From assembly GCA_023376005.1 (NCBI GenBank), contig CM042157.1, positions 51,174,317-51,238,316 on the forward strand: 64,000 nucleotides of DNA. Reading direction: 5' to 3'. Shown piece after piece: positions 1 to 11,991 of this stretch. Source of the stretch: Doryteuthis pealeii. Taxonomy: Eukaryota > Mollusca > Cephalopoda > Myopsida > Loliginidae. The translations under genes and the position numbers were made by a program. Position 1 is the stretch's first letter. Each line of letters starts with the position of its first letter. Below the pieces are notes generated by a model. It saw only the letters and a list, made by a program, of their open reading frames with translations. It was not told where the DNA came from and did no database searches.

Positions 1-640
1 ATAAAGGACTATTTTGCTCGTAAATTCCTATCATAAAATAAACTGAAATCTCATTTTATGTCTGTGTTTTTACAATAAATGTTTAATTTTTCTTGCACCC
101 GTTATTTTACAATAATAAATATATTTTCTTTATTTATTTTAATATTCACTTCAATGTTTATATTCTAAAAGTTTTTATTTTGTGAGAATGTTTAGTTTTA
201 AAGTGGGGGTTTGTTTTACACTTCAACTTTTTACTCGTAAATTCCTACGATAAAATGCCCAAGCCTAATTTTATGGTAGGAATTTACGAGTAAAAAGTTG
301 AATATTACCTTTTTGTTGTTGTTGTTTCTTTTCTTTTTGGCTTTGGTACTCTAAAATAAAAACGTCAGATTTTAATCAACATTGACGAAAAAAACAAAAT
401 TACGGTCATAAAAGGAGGATCCAATTTATGCCTGAATTGTAAAACGAGCCCCCACTTTAAAACTAAACATTTTCACAAAATAAATATTTTTAAAATATAA
501 ACATTGAACTGAATATTAAAATAAATAAATAAAATATATTTAATATTGTAAAATAACGGGTACAAGAAAAATAAAAAATTTATTGCAAAAACACAGACAT
601 AAAATGAGGGTTCAGTTTATTTTAGAACAAATAAAAATAG
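1..640. repeat. Foldback element, copy A (left edge of window)
   Basis: Two arms of about 230 bp face each other in inverted orientation. The left arm runs through TTTGCTCGTAAATTCC, ACCCGTTATTTTACAAT and GTGAGAATGTTTAG, and its reverse complement returns at about 455-640. A second, inner inverted pair (CAACTTTTTACTCGTAAATT and its complement near 285-302) sits in the centre. The same architecture recurs at 32711-33308, so this is a dispersed family. No coding capacity is seen. Confidence 0.8.
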
Positions 641-780
641 TATTTCACATACATGTTACTTCTAAAAAAACAAATATTTATTGTTTACTAGTGCTTTGAT
701 CACGTAGACGAACTATGAAATTGTGTTTTTCAATTTTTTTAAGCATTATATATGTGACTTGTCACATGTATATGAAATAC

Positions 781-819
<39 letters not shown>

Positions 820-1100
820 CTTCCTGAACAAACAAAAAAATTGCTTTAGTGAAAGGATTTTTTTTTTTTTTTTTTTTTATAAACAGATAACATCAGCTGA
901 TGGTTACATTTCCAGAAAAAATCTGTAATCTCATTGGCTAATTTGAATTCGGAACTATTTCCATTTTATACGTATTTTACTCACTTAAAACTTATTTAAA
1001 TCAATTCTCGATGCAAGAAACCTATGCGTGAACAAAAATTGGAGTTTATTTTGCTAATAAAGGACAATTTCTCAGGTGACTTTTTACATCCGACACAACT
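641..1100. other. AT-rich spacer with poly-T tracts
   Basis: This stretch has poly-T runs near 787-818 and 859-878 and no ORF or motif I can support. It should lie inside or upstream of the dUTPase gene, whose 5' exons are not visible here. Confidence 0.5.
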
Positions 1101-1109
1101 GAACGATAA

Positions 1110-2345
1110 TCGGCTTGGGACTGTAGCCTATTTCTTTATTTCTCCATTTTTATAATAGCAGCTCCTCTTTGACTAAAACTAGTTATGTGTTATTAGGGGT
1201 GATTTGGAAATAATTTGCAGAAGAATTTCTCATGCTTAGTCCTAAGAGGAATGTTTTCATAAATGAACTGGAAATAATGTAAAGGTAATTCCATGTCAAA
1301 TCATCCAGGCCATGTCAACCAACCTTTCAATTTTTCTGTAATTTTGTCCAAGTGTGGATTATTATAAAGTTAGACAATCCCCGAAATTTGTGCTTCTAAG
1401 ACTAAAAATTGGCGGAACTATTTCAATTTTTTTAGCTCTCCAAATTTGAGGGGGGTCGCGAAAAATGGCGGCTTTTTGACATAACTCAAAGCAACATTTT
1501 TTTTCTATTGCTTATAACTCAAAAACTACTTTCAGAATTTATTGAATTGACTGTGGTTTAAAGTGCAGCAAACACACTTAAATCCATATCTGTTCTCATT
1601 CCCTTTTATTAGGGTGTGGGTAAAACCTGGGGTACCTCGTGGGGCCCCACGATAAAGTGCTGACCTGGAGGAATCTCCTTGATTCATTTGCACACTGGTC
1701 TGTGTTGATGCATATTTAGAACTCAGGCAATTATGTGGGAAGCCAATCGTAATAACAATTTGCCTTTTTTGTTTCTTGAATCTCGAAAGTTATTTGCATC
1801 ATGTAATCGAAAGAAAATTCGATGACAGTTTCTATATTTTTAAACAAGAAAAGGTATTTTCATGGTACCCCACTGGCCACCCCATGTGGAGCTCCACATG
1901 GGGTACCGCAGGTTTTATCCACACCCCTTTTATTATGTCAGAGACTTGTAAGAAAAAAGAAATGATGTGTTGGATAATTCCTAATACTGTATATAACAAA
2001 ATGTACTTAATTTTGCTAATCAAACAGTAATTATCAAAGTTTTGAAAATGATTTTTATCTTAATTTCTTAAAGTTTTGTATATATCAGATATTAATAAAT
2101 TAGAATATTAACTGATAATTATTGATTGCAATAAAAAAGAATTTTTGAAAAATAACTCTGATCCCATTCATTTTCCAGAATATGTTTTATAGAAGATAAA
2201 TGTCTAATATAAAAAATATTTAAACAAATAATATTAAAATAAAAACTTGAGGCAAAAAGAGGCGTCAACTCCTTTTGTTTGTTAATTAAAAAAATCTAAA
2301 ACAGCTCTTATTAGTTTTTATTTAGGCGATCTAGTTATATTTTCA
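1110..2345 (+). mobile_element. Internally deleted copy of an unknown element (inverted relative to 20.2-23.0 kb)
   Basis: Blocks at 1110-1385, 1480-1530 and 1680-2345 are reverse complements of blocks at about 22990-22766, 20790-20743 and 20745-20290. Shared landmarks include GTGTTATTAGGGGTGATTTG, a GGCCATGTCA start context, and CCACATGGGG around 1885-1905. The long form carries about 2 kb of coding remnant between these blocks; this copy has lost it but keeps the ATG near 1313 and then runs into a stop. About 150 bp at 1530-1685 is not shared. It is probably a non-autonomous derivative; class unknown. Confidence 0.65.
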
Positions 2346-2346
2346 T

Positions 2347-2383
<37 letters not shown>

Positions 2384-2530
2384 CATTTTCCTCATTTTAG
2401 GCAAATATTTGAGAAATATCAAGCTTTTTGAAATCTTTATAACTTTTTTTTCCCCCTTTGTCTAATTAAAAAGGATTTTGGATGTTATTGTAGACCATAT
2501 GTGCTTTACTTGGTGTAAAATTTAGCTTGG

Positions 2531-2562
<32 letters not shown>

Positions 2563-2739
2563 CCGGCTCAAAACCCATTTCTACTGGGCTATATGCACAA
2601 GTGGCATAAGAATAACTTGGTTACAAAAAATTAACTGACAAGATGTCTTATTTCTCAGAAATGACAAAATCCAAATAAGGATTCCCTAATCTGCCCCCAT
2701 CTCAAGCTTTTTATTTAAACTTTTCTTCTTCTTCTTCAG

Positions 2740-2784
2740 CACCCCGGTCTGGTTTGGCAGTAAAGAAATTCATTGATGTTGGTG
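2740..2784 (+). CDS. DUT: dUTPase coding exon with motif 2
   Basis: The acceptor follows a CTTCTTCTTCTTCAG tract and the donor is GTAAGA. The 45-nt exon reads APRSGLAVKKFIDVG and starts and ends with split codons (phase 2 in, phase 1 out). The PRSGLA Ser and Gly contact phosphate in the family. The preceding exon must supply a G. Confidence 0.95.
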
Positions 2785-2857
2785 GTAAGAAGTTTAGATT
2801 ATGATAATATTCTTTAGATCTTTTTGCAGAACAGCATTTACTGCAAATGTGTGAGTG

Positions 2858-2897
<40 letters not shown>

Positions 2898-5800
2898 CCA
2901 TTTCTGAGACTAAAATGCTTGTTTACATTGCAGTGGAATGTCATTTTGGTGACCACTTCTGCCTAACAACATTTATTTATGATTAATTTACTTTTTCTTT
3001 TTCCCCCTCCAGTTGCCTAATTGGGCACGTCACTTGCAACACTCCACTTTGGCCGTTATTGGGCTAGATGGGTGGTCAGAGAGGCCTGGTCACCATCAAG
3101 CCATTGCAACTGACTGTATTCTTCAAATTGCAAACCTGACATCCCTAACCCTTTTATCATGTAGGTGATAGCTGGAGGTCAACCACTAGTTTAATACCCC
3201 TCAAGTTATTTCTAATTTGTTGATACACATAAAATTAAAGAAAAATCTAACATAAAAATTATTTCTACCATATGTCTTAGATATGACAAACTATTTGTCT
3301 TGTGTCTGAGCAATTACTTAAGACAACAAAATACCAAGTAACTATTCCCTTACAAATCAAACCTATATGGCCACTGAGCTTCACTTTTACACATTAAAAT
3401 TTTTTTTTTTTTCTTTACAAAGTGCAAATTTAGTCAAGGCTTGCCATTAGTTTTGTTTAAAAAATTCACAAGAAATATTGCCAATGAATAAAAATTGGTA
3501 CATAAAACTTCTACACAGTGGGCCCAGAGTGGGAAATATTGGAAATAGTATAATATCTTGGGTTAAAATAATCCCCTGATAATGGTTGAGGGCTTGTTGG
3601 AAGCGTATTACTAAGCCAATTTCAGTGAATTAAAAAAAATTTTTTCGAATTTTGGGGGATCTGGGCCCAAATTGCCATATTTGGGTTTTGGGCTAAAAGC
3701 GCGCCAAAAACACGTTTTCGGACATATCTTCCCTTAAAATAATCCCCTGATATTGGTTGAGGGCTCGTTGGAAGCGTATTGCTAAGCCAATTTCTATGCA
3801 AAAATAATTTTCTAAAAATTTCAATTTTTGTGGGATCTTGGGGCCAAATTACCAAACTGTATTTGGGCATTTTTGGCCAAAAACAAATTTGCAGGTGTAG
3901 CTTCCCAATTGTCAGCTGGAAGCGTATCATATTGAAAAGAAAATTGAATTAAAATAAATGAACCTCTTGAAACAATGAATTTAAAAAATCACTTTATTTA
4001 ACACAAATCCTCAAACAGAGCATCATTACTCAGAGGACCAAATATTGGGTTGACTTCCTGCAGTATCTGGTCAAATGTCCATATACAGCAATGTTTGCAG
4101 TATGGTTGCACTTGGAACCGGATGTTAACTTTTGGATCTGATCCCAACCACAATCTGTTGATGACATCCAAGTTGTCAGACTGAGAAGTCTTTCGAGACA
4201 ACTTTAGGCGGATTGATCAAATCGCTTTGTTGGCTTCCAAACCGGATTCGTCAAAACATTTCAACCCACGACTGTCGTTCATCTAGATAAGTTCCCACGA
4301 GTGGGTGAGGAGTTTGTGTAGGGTTGGTGGGACACTTATCCATGTTTCATCTTCTGGTTTTGCTGACGGAAAGATACTGTCCAATCTGTGTCATCACATT
4401 TTGAAATCGATCGGGTAACATCTGGATGACAATTTCTCTTCCACCATGATGCAAGATATGTCTGGCAGCGTTTCCGGTTGTGGAGGTTCCTCCTTTGCCT
4501 GTTCCATCAGGGAAGTCCCATCTCTCCCCTATTACCTCCTCGTGTTGCTTCTGTATCACCTTTTTTGGCATCTTTGAGGAATTGGTGATAACGAGAAGCC
4601 TCTGATTCCATCCATTCGAACACTTGGGCTTTCAGGTGGACAGCAATCTTCATGTAATGGTTGAATGTTCGTAGCAATGCATGGAGAACTTGTACCGAGA
4701 TCACTTCATGATTTGGAATTGGCTTATTTGTCAATCCTTTACGTGTTTCATAATCATTGCGATGTTTTACAATGTTCCATCATCATCTCCCACCTCTTCA
4801 AACAAGGAGTGTAAGTCAGCAACTGTTCTGGTCATTTCAAACCCTACTTGTACGATGGCTGGATCATAACAGTCAGCTCTGGGATGGTCGCACATGTCAT
4901 GGTATGCTCCACCGAGGTCCAGGTACAAGTTGGCAGCCTTATAACATGAAAAAGGTTGGTTTTATGGCAATTCTGGTGGCATTTTTGGATTTCTTAGGTC
5001 AAAACTTAGAGAATATGTTAATATATAGATGTTGCCTGGATTACGAATCACTTTTTTGGGGGGGGGGGTAATTATGACTTTGTGTAAAATTAATTTTTGC
5101 TAATTGCCACAAGTCAGATTTAATAAGTTTTGGATTTTCTAAGGCATTGAGACCTATATTTTCCGAAAATATACTCTGGGGCAAATCTGGCTTGTGAAAT
5201 TTTGAAATTTTCGCTGGAAAAAAACGAATTTTTGGTTAAATTTTCATAAATCGGCAAAAATTTTGACCGAAAATCTTAATTATTTTTTTTGCATTTGAAG
5301 GGTCTGAAGTCTAATAAATGATTAAATTCAGTAAATTAACATATTATTTTGGGTTGCTGAGAAGAAATTTGAATAATTGGGCACAGTTTTGTCATTTTAT
5401 AGCTCTTAATTGGTATATGGGTAAAATGCAACATTTATGGAATAGGCTAAAATAAGGTAACCTTGAAAACGATGTATCGACAATCTTCAAAAGCTCGTCA
5501 TTTTTCATGGAGTTGAGCTTTTAACTTTTTTTTTTTTTTTTTTTTTTTTTGTTGAACTGGAAATTTTTTTTAGTTTCACAAAAACTAAGACCCATAAATG
5601 TTTGATGGGGGTCTAATTTTGGCAATTTCCATGCTCCAGCCAACTGTGTTCTAGTTGCTAATACCAAAATTGGTATGTTTTCTAGAATACAAAATACCCC
5701 CCCTCCCAATTTTAAATACACAATATTGTGGGAAACCGAGCTTTCTCATCAAATGCAGACATACCATTAACACTAAAGGAAAGTGGTTGGAAAGCTTAAT

Positions 5801-8800
5801 AAATCTCTACATATTCCAGGTTTTCCTTCTTAAATTTAACTTTTGTAATATATATGCCTTGTATAATTTATTTTCTTTCTCTCTCGCAGCTGGAGTCATT
5901 GATCAAGATTATCGTGGAAATGTTGGGGTTGTCTTGTTCAATTTTGCCAAGGAAGAATTTGTAGGTGAGTTTGTTATATATATATATGTGTGTGTATACT
6001 ATATTATACCTTAGTTTTAGTATTACTAAATGTTTTTTAAAAAAATTTCCACTTTAATTGGTTCTAATTAGTCAAAAATTAAGAGATCACAACGTAATAA
6101 TTTTATCAACTAAAGAAATCAGCAGCCAAGATGTATATTTTCCCCCTTCCAACACCCAGTAGAATCGCCCCTTCCCTTTCTCCAGACCACAGAGAATAAC
6201 TTTTGTTTTGTTTTAATAAAACAAAACAAAAGTTCTTTTTACACTCAACTAAAATTGAAATCCTGCTTTAAAATAGATTTTTTAAATTACTTTAATTATT
6301 AATTTATAGTCAAATTCTGAATACATGTCTGATTTAACATGATTATTAAACTTATTTTTAAAATATTTCATGTTGGGTAAAAAAAAAGTAGTTACATATT
6401 TAAATATTATGGAATTTTATTCAAATGAGCAAACGCTGACATTGTTTAAGTGAAAGTTTTCTTCAGGCTTTTAACTAAAACAAACTATTCAATATAAAAG
6501 AATTCATTACTGAATAACGTGCTAAAAATCTCATTCAAATTGGATAATTTCTTGATTTTTGGTAATTTATCTATCTAAAACGGTACAAGTTTTTCATTAC
6601 TAAATCAGAATCGATCAACTTATTTGATAAGTAGATAAATTTTCTTTGTTTCCCTTTACCGAAAAATTAAAATAATTTAAGCTGTGAAATAATTCAAATC
6701 AGCTTATTTTGTTATAAAATCAACATTTGTGGGTTAAACTTGCAAATCATCGTTAAAATTAAAACGGAAACTTATTTGGTGTCCCATGACCGTTAACTAC
6801 AGTGTATGAATGATTTTTTTTTTTTTTTTTTTTTTTCGAATTAGGTTACGGTTTGGGGATTAAGGTTGTTTTTAATTACATATTGCTTTAAAAAAAAACA
6901 AATTACTATACATTTAATTGACCATTAAAATTAATCATTGAATCCCATGGTAGGCACATTAGTCTCAGTTGTTGGTTTAGTATTGCAATGTATAATTTCA
7001 ATTAAACATGTTCTTAAAAAATATATTTTTCAACATTAAATGTATAGTTACAAAAAAAAGGGTGCAAAATATCTGTGTGGTATATATGTGATTGATACTA
7101 TTTTATGCATAAATAAAGACAGAAGGCATGAATAGAAGAAAAAAGTTTTTTTAAAAGAATCTGCTCTGGTATAAAATGAAAATAAAAACTCAAAAATAAT
7201 TTTTGGAGTATTATTTGGGTAATCTTTGCGTAGTTCCGTCCTGGCCTCTGGCCTCAAAAACTGCTAGCCGGTGACTGCTGGGAAAAAAAACAGCTACGAT
7301 TGAAGTCCATAGCCGAAACTATTTTTAAAAAAAAAAATTAAAAAAACTAGGATTTGGGGTTTAGGGTTAGTTTAATGGAAAATAAATAATTTGGGCTGTT
7401 TTTTTTTTTTCTGGGTGACCAGAAAAAACAGAACCCACAAACTTTGTAATAAAACTTGTTAGGGTTGGGTTTTCAATGGAAAATGCTCTAAGTTGGTTCC
7501 TTTTTTGGATACCACTTCGGCTACAGACTTCAATCATAGCTGGTGTTGTTTTTCCAGCAGCTAGCAGTTTTTAAGGCAGGAAACCAGGACGGAACTCCGC
7601 AAAGATTACCATTATTTGTATTATTCAGACTATTGTCCTCATCTTCATTGTTATCTGTACAACATTTCGGCCAATGTACCCTCCGGCCTTCTTCAGGTAT
7701 TTCTTGTCGGACTCGGGAACCTTCTTGTAATTGGTAGCCATCACGGAACTTTGAACCTAACCCTTTATTCAGTCTACAGGGGTATCCTGTTCTCATTCCA
7801 CTAACCATAGCTGGGGTACAGGTGTTAAGCTGTGTTAATTATTATTCTGTTAGTGCTGCCCCTGACCAGGATTGAACCTGCAGTCTAGAGATAACTCATT
7901 TAGAACTGTCTTAACATAACACCTTTATCTACTAGGATGTGTGTTCAATTGGACAATCCCGTGTGAATTTTTTTCAATCGCAAAAGTTACAATTTATTTT
8001 GTAAAAACAGATCTTAAGTAGCGTCTTGGCAGGCATCTTGATCAAAATTGACCGAAAAAATCATTTTAAATATATCAAAAATAAATTACATGTGTAATAT
8101 TATTTTGCTTTTTTACTGATGTTACTACTTTTCGACTTGGACAAAAATTCAACCTTAAATCGGTTTAATAAATTTTATTTCGTTTTTAAAAATGAAAAGC
8201 AGATGATATTTTGGCAGATCCTATTCTTTTCCCTAATCCCAATCATCTAGCGAGAGCTTAATGGCTGACCCAACAGGTCACGTTTTGTCTAGTGTGTGTG
8301 TGTGTATGTATGTATGTATGTATATGTATGTGAAAAAACAAATTATATATAATTGCTACTTTCTTTCCTTTATTTCTCTTTTCAACACACACACACACAC
8401 ACACACACATATTTGTGATTTGAAACTTTACATCTTTCTTCAATTACGCTGTGGACTTGTAAATTACTTTTTTAATAGCTGGAATATATCCTGAACAATT
8501 TTGATACTCACTATACACTTTTTATATAATTTTACATCAAACTCTTTTGAGTTTTACTATGAACTATAATGCTTCTGATTTTTAAAAAATAAAATTTATT
8601 TTCAACACAAAACACACATTTTTTTTAAATTCCAGCATTAAATATAGCGTTTGTTTGTACCCAGTCTTCTAAAGGTTTTTCTCGTCTTTCTATCATATGT
8701 TGCTCTTGATGATGACCGATTTATCGAGCCGGTCGAAACAGATATGTCAGCAATTATATAACATCATTTGTTTTTTTTTTTTTTCAAAAATGTTAAATTT

Positions 8801-10131
8801 CATACTGTCGGATTAATTTCCATCTATTTTTCATATATATTATTACTGTAGGCGTTTCTCTTCAATTTTTAAGATCGGAGAAAAAAAAAATCTGATATTT
8901 ATTTTGTGTGGTTATGTTGGTGTGAGGTTTAATAAAAAGGTAAATATTTCTCATTTTGGTTCAATTAACATCAGTTTATAATATATAGTGTGTGTGTATA
9001 TCCATTGGAAAGAATCCCTTAGGAGTTGCATAAAATTAAAGTTAACAAATAGATATTGCATGAGTGGCAGTGTTGATTTCATTTATTGTAGATTGCAACT
9101 TCTCGTGAGTGGCAATGGAGAGGAGCGATAGCTTGACAAAGGACCAAATTTCTCAAACCAAACTGCTTCGTTTTTGGTGGTCAATGCTTTGAAGTTGTAA
9201 GAATTTTCTTGGTTGATCCAAATGCTTTTGAAGAATTGATGTAGGATGAATAATTTTTTTTATTTTCTGAATTGTTCAGGCAGTGAGTTTGTGTGTGTTT
9301 TTTTTTTTTGTTTTTTTTCCTCTTCTTCTTACAAACTCTTTTCACTGAAACAATCTGCTAACCCTCTCTAGGTTCAATGTCAACAAAGGCAGCAAAAATG
9401 GTACCTACTTTTTAGTTCAATTTGTAAGGGTAAATGTAGAAGTTTAACTAGTAGCAAACAGTTAAAAGAAATTTTATTGACATGAGTTTTAATTGATTTT
9501 CTCATTGTTAATGATGAGTGATTACTCTACTCAATCTTACCTACATTTTTAACTGCAGAGGTTGGTCAAAATTTGTTTAATCCAGGATCAGAACAATCAT
9601 TGATAAGTTCTTTATCTCTTTTAAACCTTTTTGACTTTAGTGGTGTGGTGCTCAGTCCTGGGGAATGTGGGGTCACTCGTTCATTATCATCTGTCTTTGA
9701 AACCTTTTCTTTTTTTTTTTTTTCTTCTTAATTATTAAACACTAAGAAACTTTAATCCTATTAATTTCAATTTGTTTACAGTGAAGAAAGGAGACCGAAT
9801 TGCTCAGTTGATTCTGGAAAGAATTTATTTGCCTGAATTAGAAGAATGTACAGTAAGTCTTTTTCTTTTCTTTTTTTTTCTTTTTTTTTTTTTTTTAAGA
9901 ACTAACATGAAAATTTGTGCAACATAATCAAACAGCTTTGCAAATCAGCATTTAAGACTATTAGAAATGTTTTCATTTTTATAGTTTAGAAAATCAAAGA
10001 CTTTAAAATAATTGAAGAAAAATTGTTTTCCTTTTTAAGAATAAGCTCAGATTTTTAAAATCCTTCTTTTGCAGAATCTTGAAGAAACCAACCGAGGGGA
10101 TGGTGGTTTTGGTTCCACTGGTACCAACTAA
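2740..10131 (+). CDS. DUT: dUTP diphosphatase (dUTPase), last four coding exons, 5' partial
   Basis: dUTPase hydrolyses dUTP to dUMP and pyrophosphate, keeping uracil out of DNA and supplying dUMP for dTMP synthesis; the enzyme is a homotrimer. Four + strand exons (2740-2784, 5890-5964, 9782-9852, 10075-10131) join in phase with GT/AG borders. They encode motif 2 (APRSGLA), motif 3 (GVIDQDYRGNVGVVLFNF), motif 4 (GDRIAQLILERI) and the glycine-rich motif 5 (RGDGGFGSTG), followed by TAA. The catalytic Asp of motif 3 and the motif 5 Phe are present. Motif 1 (AGYDLYSA-like) and the start Met are not found in the window, so upstream exons lie to the left. Introns of about 3.1, 3.8 and 0.2 kb are full of repeats. 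The exons show no disabling change, so the gene looks functional. Confidence 0.96.
3560..3935. repeat. Imperfect tandem duplication, unit about 170 bp
   Basis: The segment TTAAAATAATCCCCTGATA with GGTTGAGGGC and TTGGAAGCGTATT occurs at about 3562 and again at about 3734. Each is followed by similar text on GGGATCT and GGCCAAATT. A third partial echo (CTGGAAGCGTAT) ends near 3930. It lies in a dUTPase intron and no function is seen. Confidence 0.7.
3998..4965 (-). pseudogene. Decayed coding remnant, unknown protein with GTGKGGTST motif
   Basis: On the minus strand, open segments follow one another with frameshifts. An upstream part (about 4965-4785) reads GGAYHDMCDHPRADCYDPA. Next comes a helical stretch with HLKAQVFEWMESEASRYHQF, then DGTGKGGTSTTGNAARHIL (about 4507-4445), then IGQYLSV, and finally NLDVINRLWLGSDPKVN. 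I cannot name the family. My recollection is that similar glycine/threonine-rich proteins are multicopy in invertebrate genomes, which would fit a mobile-element gene. Stops and frame changes show it is inactive. It lies antisense in a dUTPase intron. Confidence 0.5.
5890..5964 (+). CDS. DUT: dUTPase coding exon with motif 3
   Basis: The acceptor is CTCTCGCAG and the donor GTGAGT. The 75-nt exon encodes AGVIDQDYRGNVGVVLFNF and then AKEEFV. It includes the uracil-binding hairpin and the Asp that positions the catalytic water. The codon split (G|CT in, G|TG out) matches both neighbouring exons. Confidence 0.97.
   Translation: MESLIKIIVEMLGLSCSILPRKNL
6198..6234. repeat. Perfect 18-bp hairpin
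   Basis: An 18-nt arm (AACTTTTGTTTTGTTTTA), a one-base centre and the exact complement. It is AT-rich and lies in a dUTPase intron; it may be the core of a short inverted-repeat element. Confidence 0.7.
7203..7620. mobile_element. Foldback MITE, about 420 bp
   Basis: Arms of about 115 bp are inverted: GGTAATCTTTGCG, GTTCCGTCCTGG, CTGCTAGC and TTGAAGTCCATAGCCGAA on the left return as their complements at 7515-7612. The central part holds GGTTTAGGGTTAGTTTAATG, also found in the core of the element at 39864-40065, so the two are related. It lies inside a dUTPase intron. Confidence 0.75.
7618..7715. mobile_element. MITE arm related to 37341-37478
   Basis: ATTCAGACTATTGTCCTCAT, ATCTGTACAACATTTCGGCC and a CTTCTTCAGGTATTT end match, on the opposite strand, the element at 37341-37478. 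It directly abuts the foldback at 7203-7620. Confidence 0.65.
7845..7960 (-). mobile_element. Possible tRNA-related SINE head
   Basis: On the minus strand a B-box-like GGTTCAATCC (about 7870) is preceded, about 60-70 nt upstream, by GTAGATAAAGGTGTTATG, which could be a degraded A box. The structure is consistent with a tRNA-derived SINE, but no intact cloverleaf can be drawn. Confidence 0.3.
8075..8200. repeat. Dispersed repeat, second copy at 14825-15040
   Basis: AAATAAATTACATGTGTAAT, ATTTTGCTTTTTT, CTTTTCGA, GACCTTAAAT-like and TTTAAAT-like blocks occur in the same order at 14825-15040, where a palindromic centre is present. It is probably a short inverted-repeat element. Confidence 0.5.
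8280..8415. repeat. TG/TATG and CA microsatellites
   Basis: (TG)n and (TATG)n at 8291-8325 and (CA)n at 8386-8409 lie within a repeat whose right part (GAAGAAAGATGTAAA on the minus strand) recurs near 60680. Confidence 0.8.
8625..8810. repeat. Dispersed repeat shared with 60335-60510
   Basis: The order of blocks CCAGCATTAAATATAG, GTTTGTA, CCAGTCTTCTAA, ATGTTGCTC, AAACAGAT, ATAACATCATTTG and AAAATGTTAAATTTCATA is the same at 60335-60510. It is an interspersed element with a microsatellite-prone 3' end. Confidence 0.7.
9782..9852 (+). CDS. DUT: dUTPase coding exon with motif 4
   Basis: The acceptor is TTTACAG and the donor GTAAGT. The 71-nt exon encodes VKKGDRIAQLILERIYLPE and then LEECT, containing the GDRIAQL signature, and ends in phase 0. 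Confidence 0.97.
10075..10131 (+). CDS. DUT: dUTPase terminal exon with motif 5
   Basis: The acceptor is TTTTGCAG. The exon reads NLEETNRGDGGFGSTGTN and stops at TAA 10129-10131. The flexible C-terminal arm closes over the nucleotide in known dUTPases. Confidence 0.97.
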   Translation, partial: NLEETNRGDGGFGSTGTN

Positions 10132-10275
10132 GAATAAATGACAGAACCTGTTGATACCCTAGGTGTTTTGTTTGTAAAGAAATTCCATCTTTATGCAGTT
10201 CTTGCATCAAAACAAATTTGATCACTTTTTTTTTTTCTTTTTTTTCATTCAAAGAAGCCTGTATTTTTATATTCC

Positions 10276-10281
10276 AATAAA
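10276..10281 (+). terminator. Poly(A) signal of dUTPase
   Basis: AATAAA lies about 145 nt after the stop codon. An earlier AATAAA at 10133-10138 sits too close to the stop to be the preferred site. Confidence 0.6.
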
Positions 10282-10331
10282 GATCGTTATTCTCATTTAA
10301 AACTTTGTCTTCCTCCAAACAAGGTGTCTGA

Positions 10332-10907
10332 TATTTTTGGATGTTTATAGATGTCTATTAAATTTTGTTTGTTGGAAAGTTCCTCCTGCCAATTTTATTT
10401 AAACAATTAGTTCAGTAAATACTAAAGTACACTTGTTTTTTGAAGAAAAAAATTTTTTAAATAAATAAATAAAATTGAGTCCTGTTAATAGCAAAAAATT
10501 GATAAACTCTATGGAGATATTTTAAAATCCCATAGAAGTAATGATGGTTTAGGTTATTCAGTTATTTAATAAGCTTTTCAGAAAGTGACAACACGTGTTG
10601 TTCGTAAAGCCATTTATGATAGAAAATGTTCCCAATGTCATTGTTTACTTCTGTATTTTGTTGATTTTTCAAAAGTGAACAATTTTGTTAAAATGATGAA
10701 TTGCGGACCAATTCAAAACAAGAAATTCAATAATTTATTTATTTTTGGAGCAATTTTTATAATTTGCTTTCTTATATAAAATTGTATGTTTTTTCTGATT
10801 CTGCACTCAAATTTTATATATCTCTATGGTGGAACCCATTATTTTGTGAATAAGTATAGGCTACAGGCCCAAAGGTCAATTTTTGATTCAGTGACCTCTG
10901 TTTGGCA

Positions 10908-10950
<43 letters not shown>

Positions 10951-11118
10951 CTTCTTCCACCCCAAAGACTGTAGACTCCTGAATATCATACATTTTTCAC
11001 AAGCATAAATGTTGCACATTTGTGAGAATGGTAGCCATATTTAAAAATTGCCGTAGGTACCACCAATATTAACATATTATCTTAATTTTAAGCATTAAAC
11101 AAACTCCTAATGATTTTG

Positions 11119-11149
<31 letters not shown>

Positions 11150-11251
11150 CCAGCTTACGAAAATAATGAAAATTATAAACGAAAAACAATGTTTATATTT
11201 TTGCACCGTTAAATCAATTGAAATTTAACTTAGCCAAAACAAGTTATAACT

Positions 11252-11290
<39 letters not shown>

Positions 11291-11990
11291 CAAAATATAT
11301 TGGGAAAAAAATTTTTTTTATTTTTTTTTCTACTTCCCCCTTATGTTATCTTATGAAATATGAAAAAAAATGAACAACAAAACGATTTTCCTTTTTTTTT
11401 TTTTCTTTTTTTTTTTTTTTTATTTATATTATAGATATAGATATATAGATATATATATATATAATCTCAGAAGATTTTTATAAGTCTCAATGCCAAAGTT
11501 TTTTAGTAAAAGAACCAGGAATACAGAATTCTGCTTTAAAAAAAAAAAATATCAAAGAAACTTACCATGTAAATAAACGGACTGTTTTATTTATTTTTCA
11601 CGGTAATGAGTAATTTTTCCCCAGCCGGATAATTTGATCTTTGAATTAAGTTTTTCTTTGTAACAACTCTTATGTTCGTTATTTCTTTTTTGCAAGATTG
11701 AGAAAAAAAAGTTCAAATATATTTACGTTTCTTCCTTCAATATGGCATAAACTGATCATGGTACCTATTTTGGAGGTACCTAACAATCATTCAAATAAAA
11801 CATGAGGACTTGCCGTAGTAGCACCCAAACCAATAAACATACAAACATATAGTTTAGCACATTTTATTCTCAATTAAATTCTGCATCATTTAGTATATAT
11901 ACATTGGACTTTATATCCATAGTCTGCTTCAAAGTTGAGAATATTTGTAAAGAAAAGAAAACTTTTTTTTTTTTTTTTTTTTTTGAGACA
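10332..11990. other. Gene-free AT-rich region
   Basis: It contains long poly-T runs (about 10910-10950, 11120-11150, 11256-11290, 11390-11420) and a short GATATA repeat near 11436-11460. I see no coding or RNA signal. Confidence 0.5.
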
Positions 11991-11991
11991 T

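Noticed and set aside
1..2739. Upstream dUTPase exon with motif 1
   Set aside because: No AGYDLYSA-like text with splice sites was found on + before 2740; the exon must lie outside the window.
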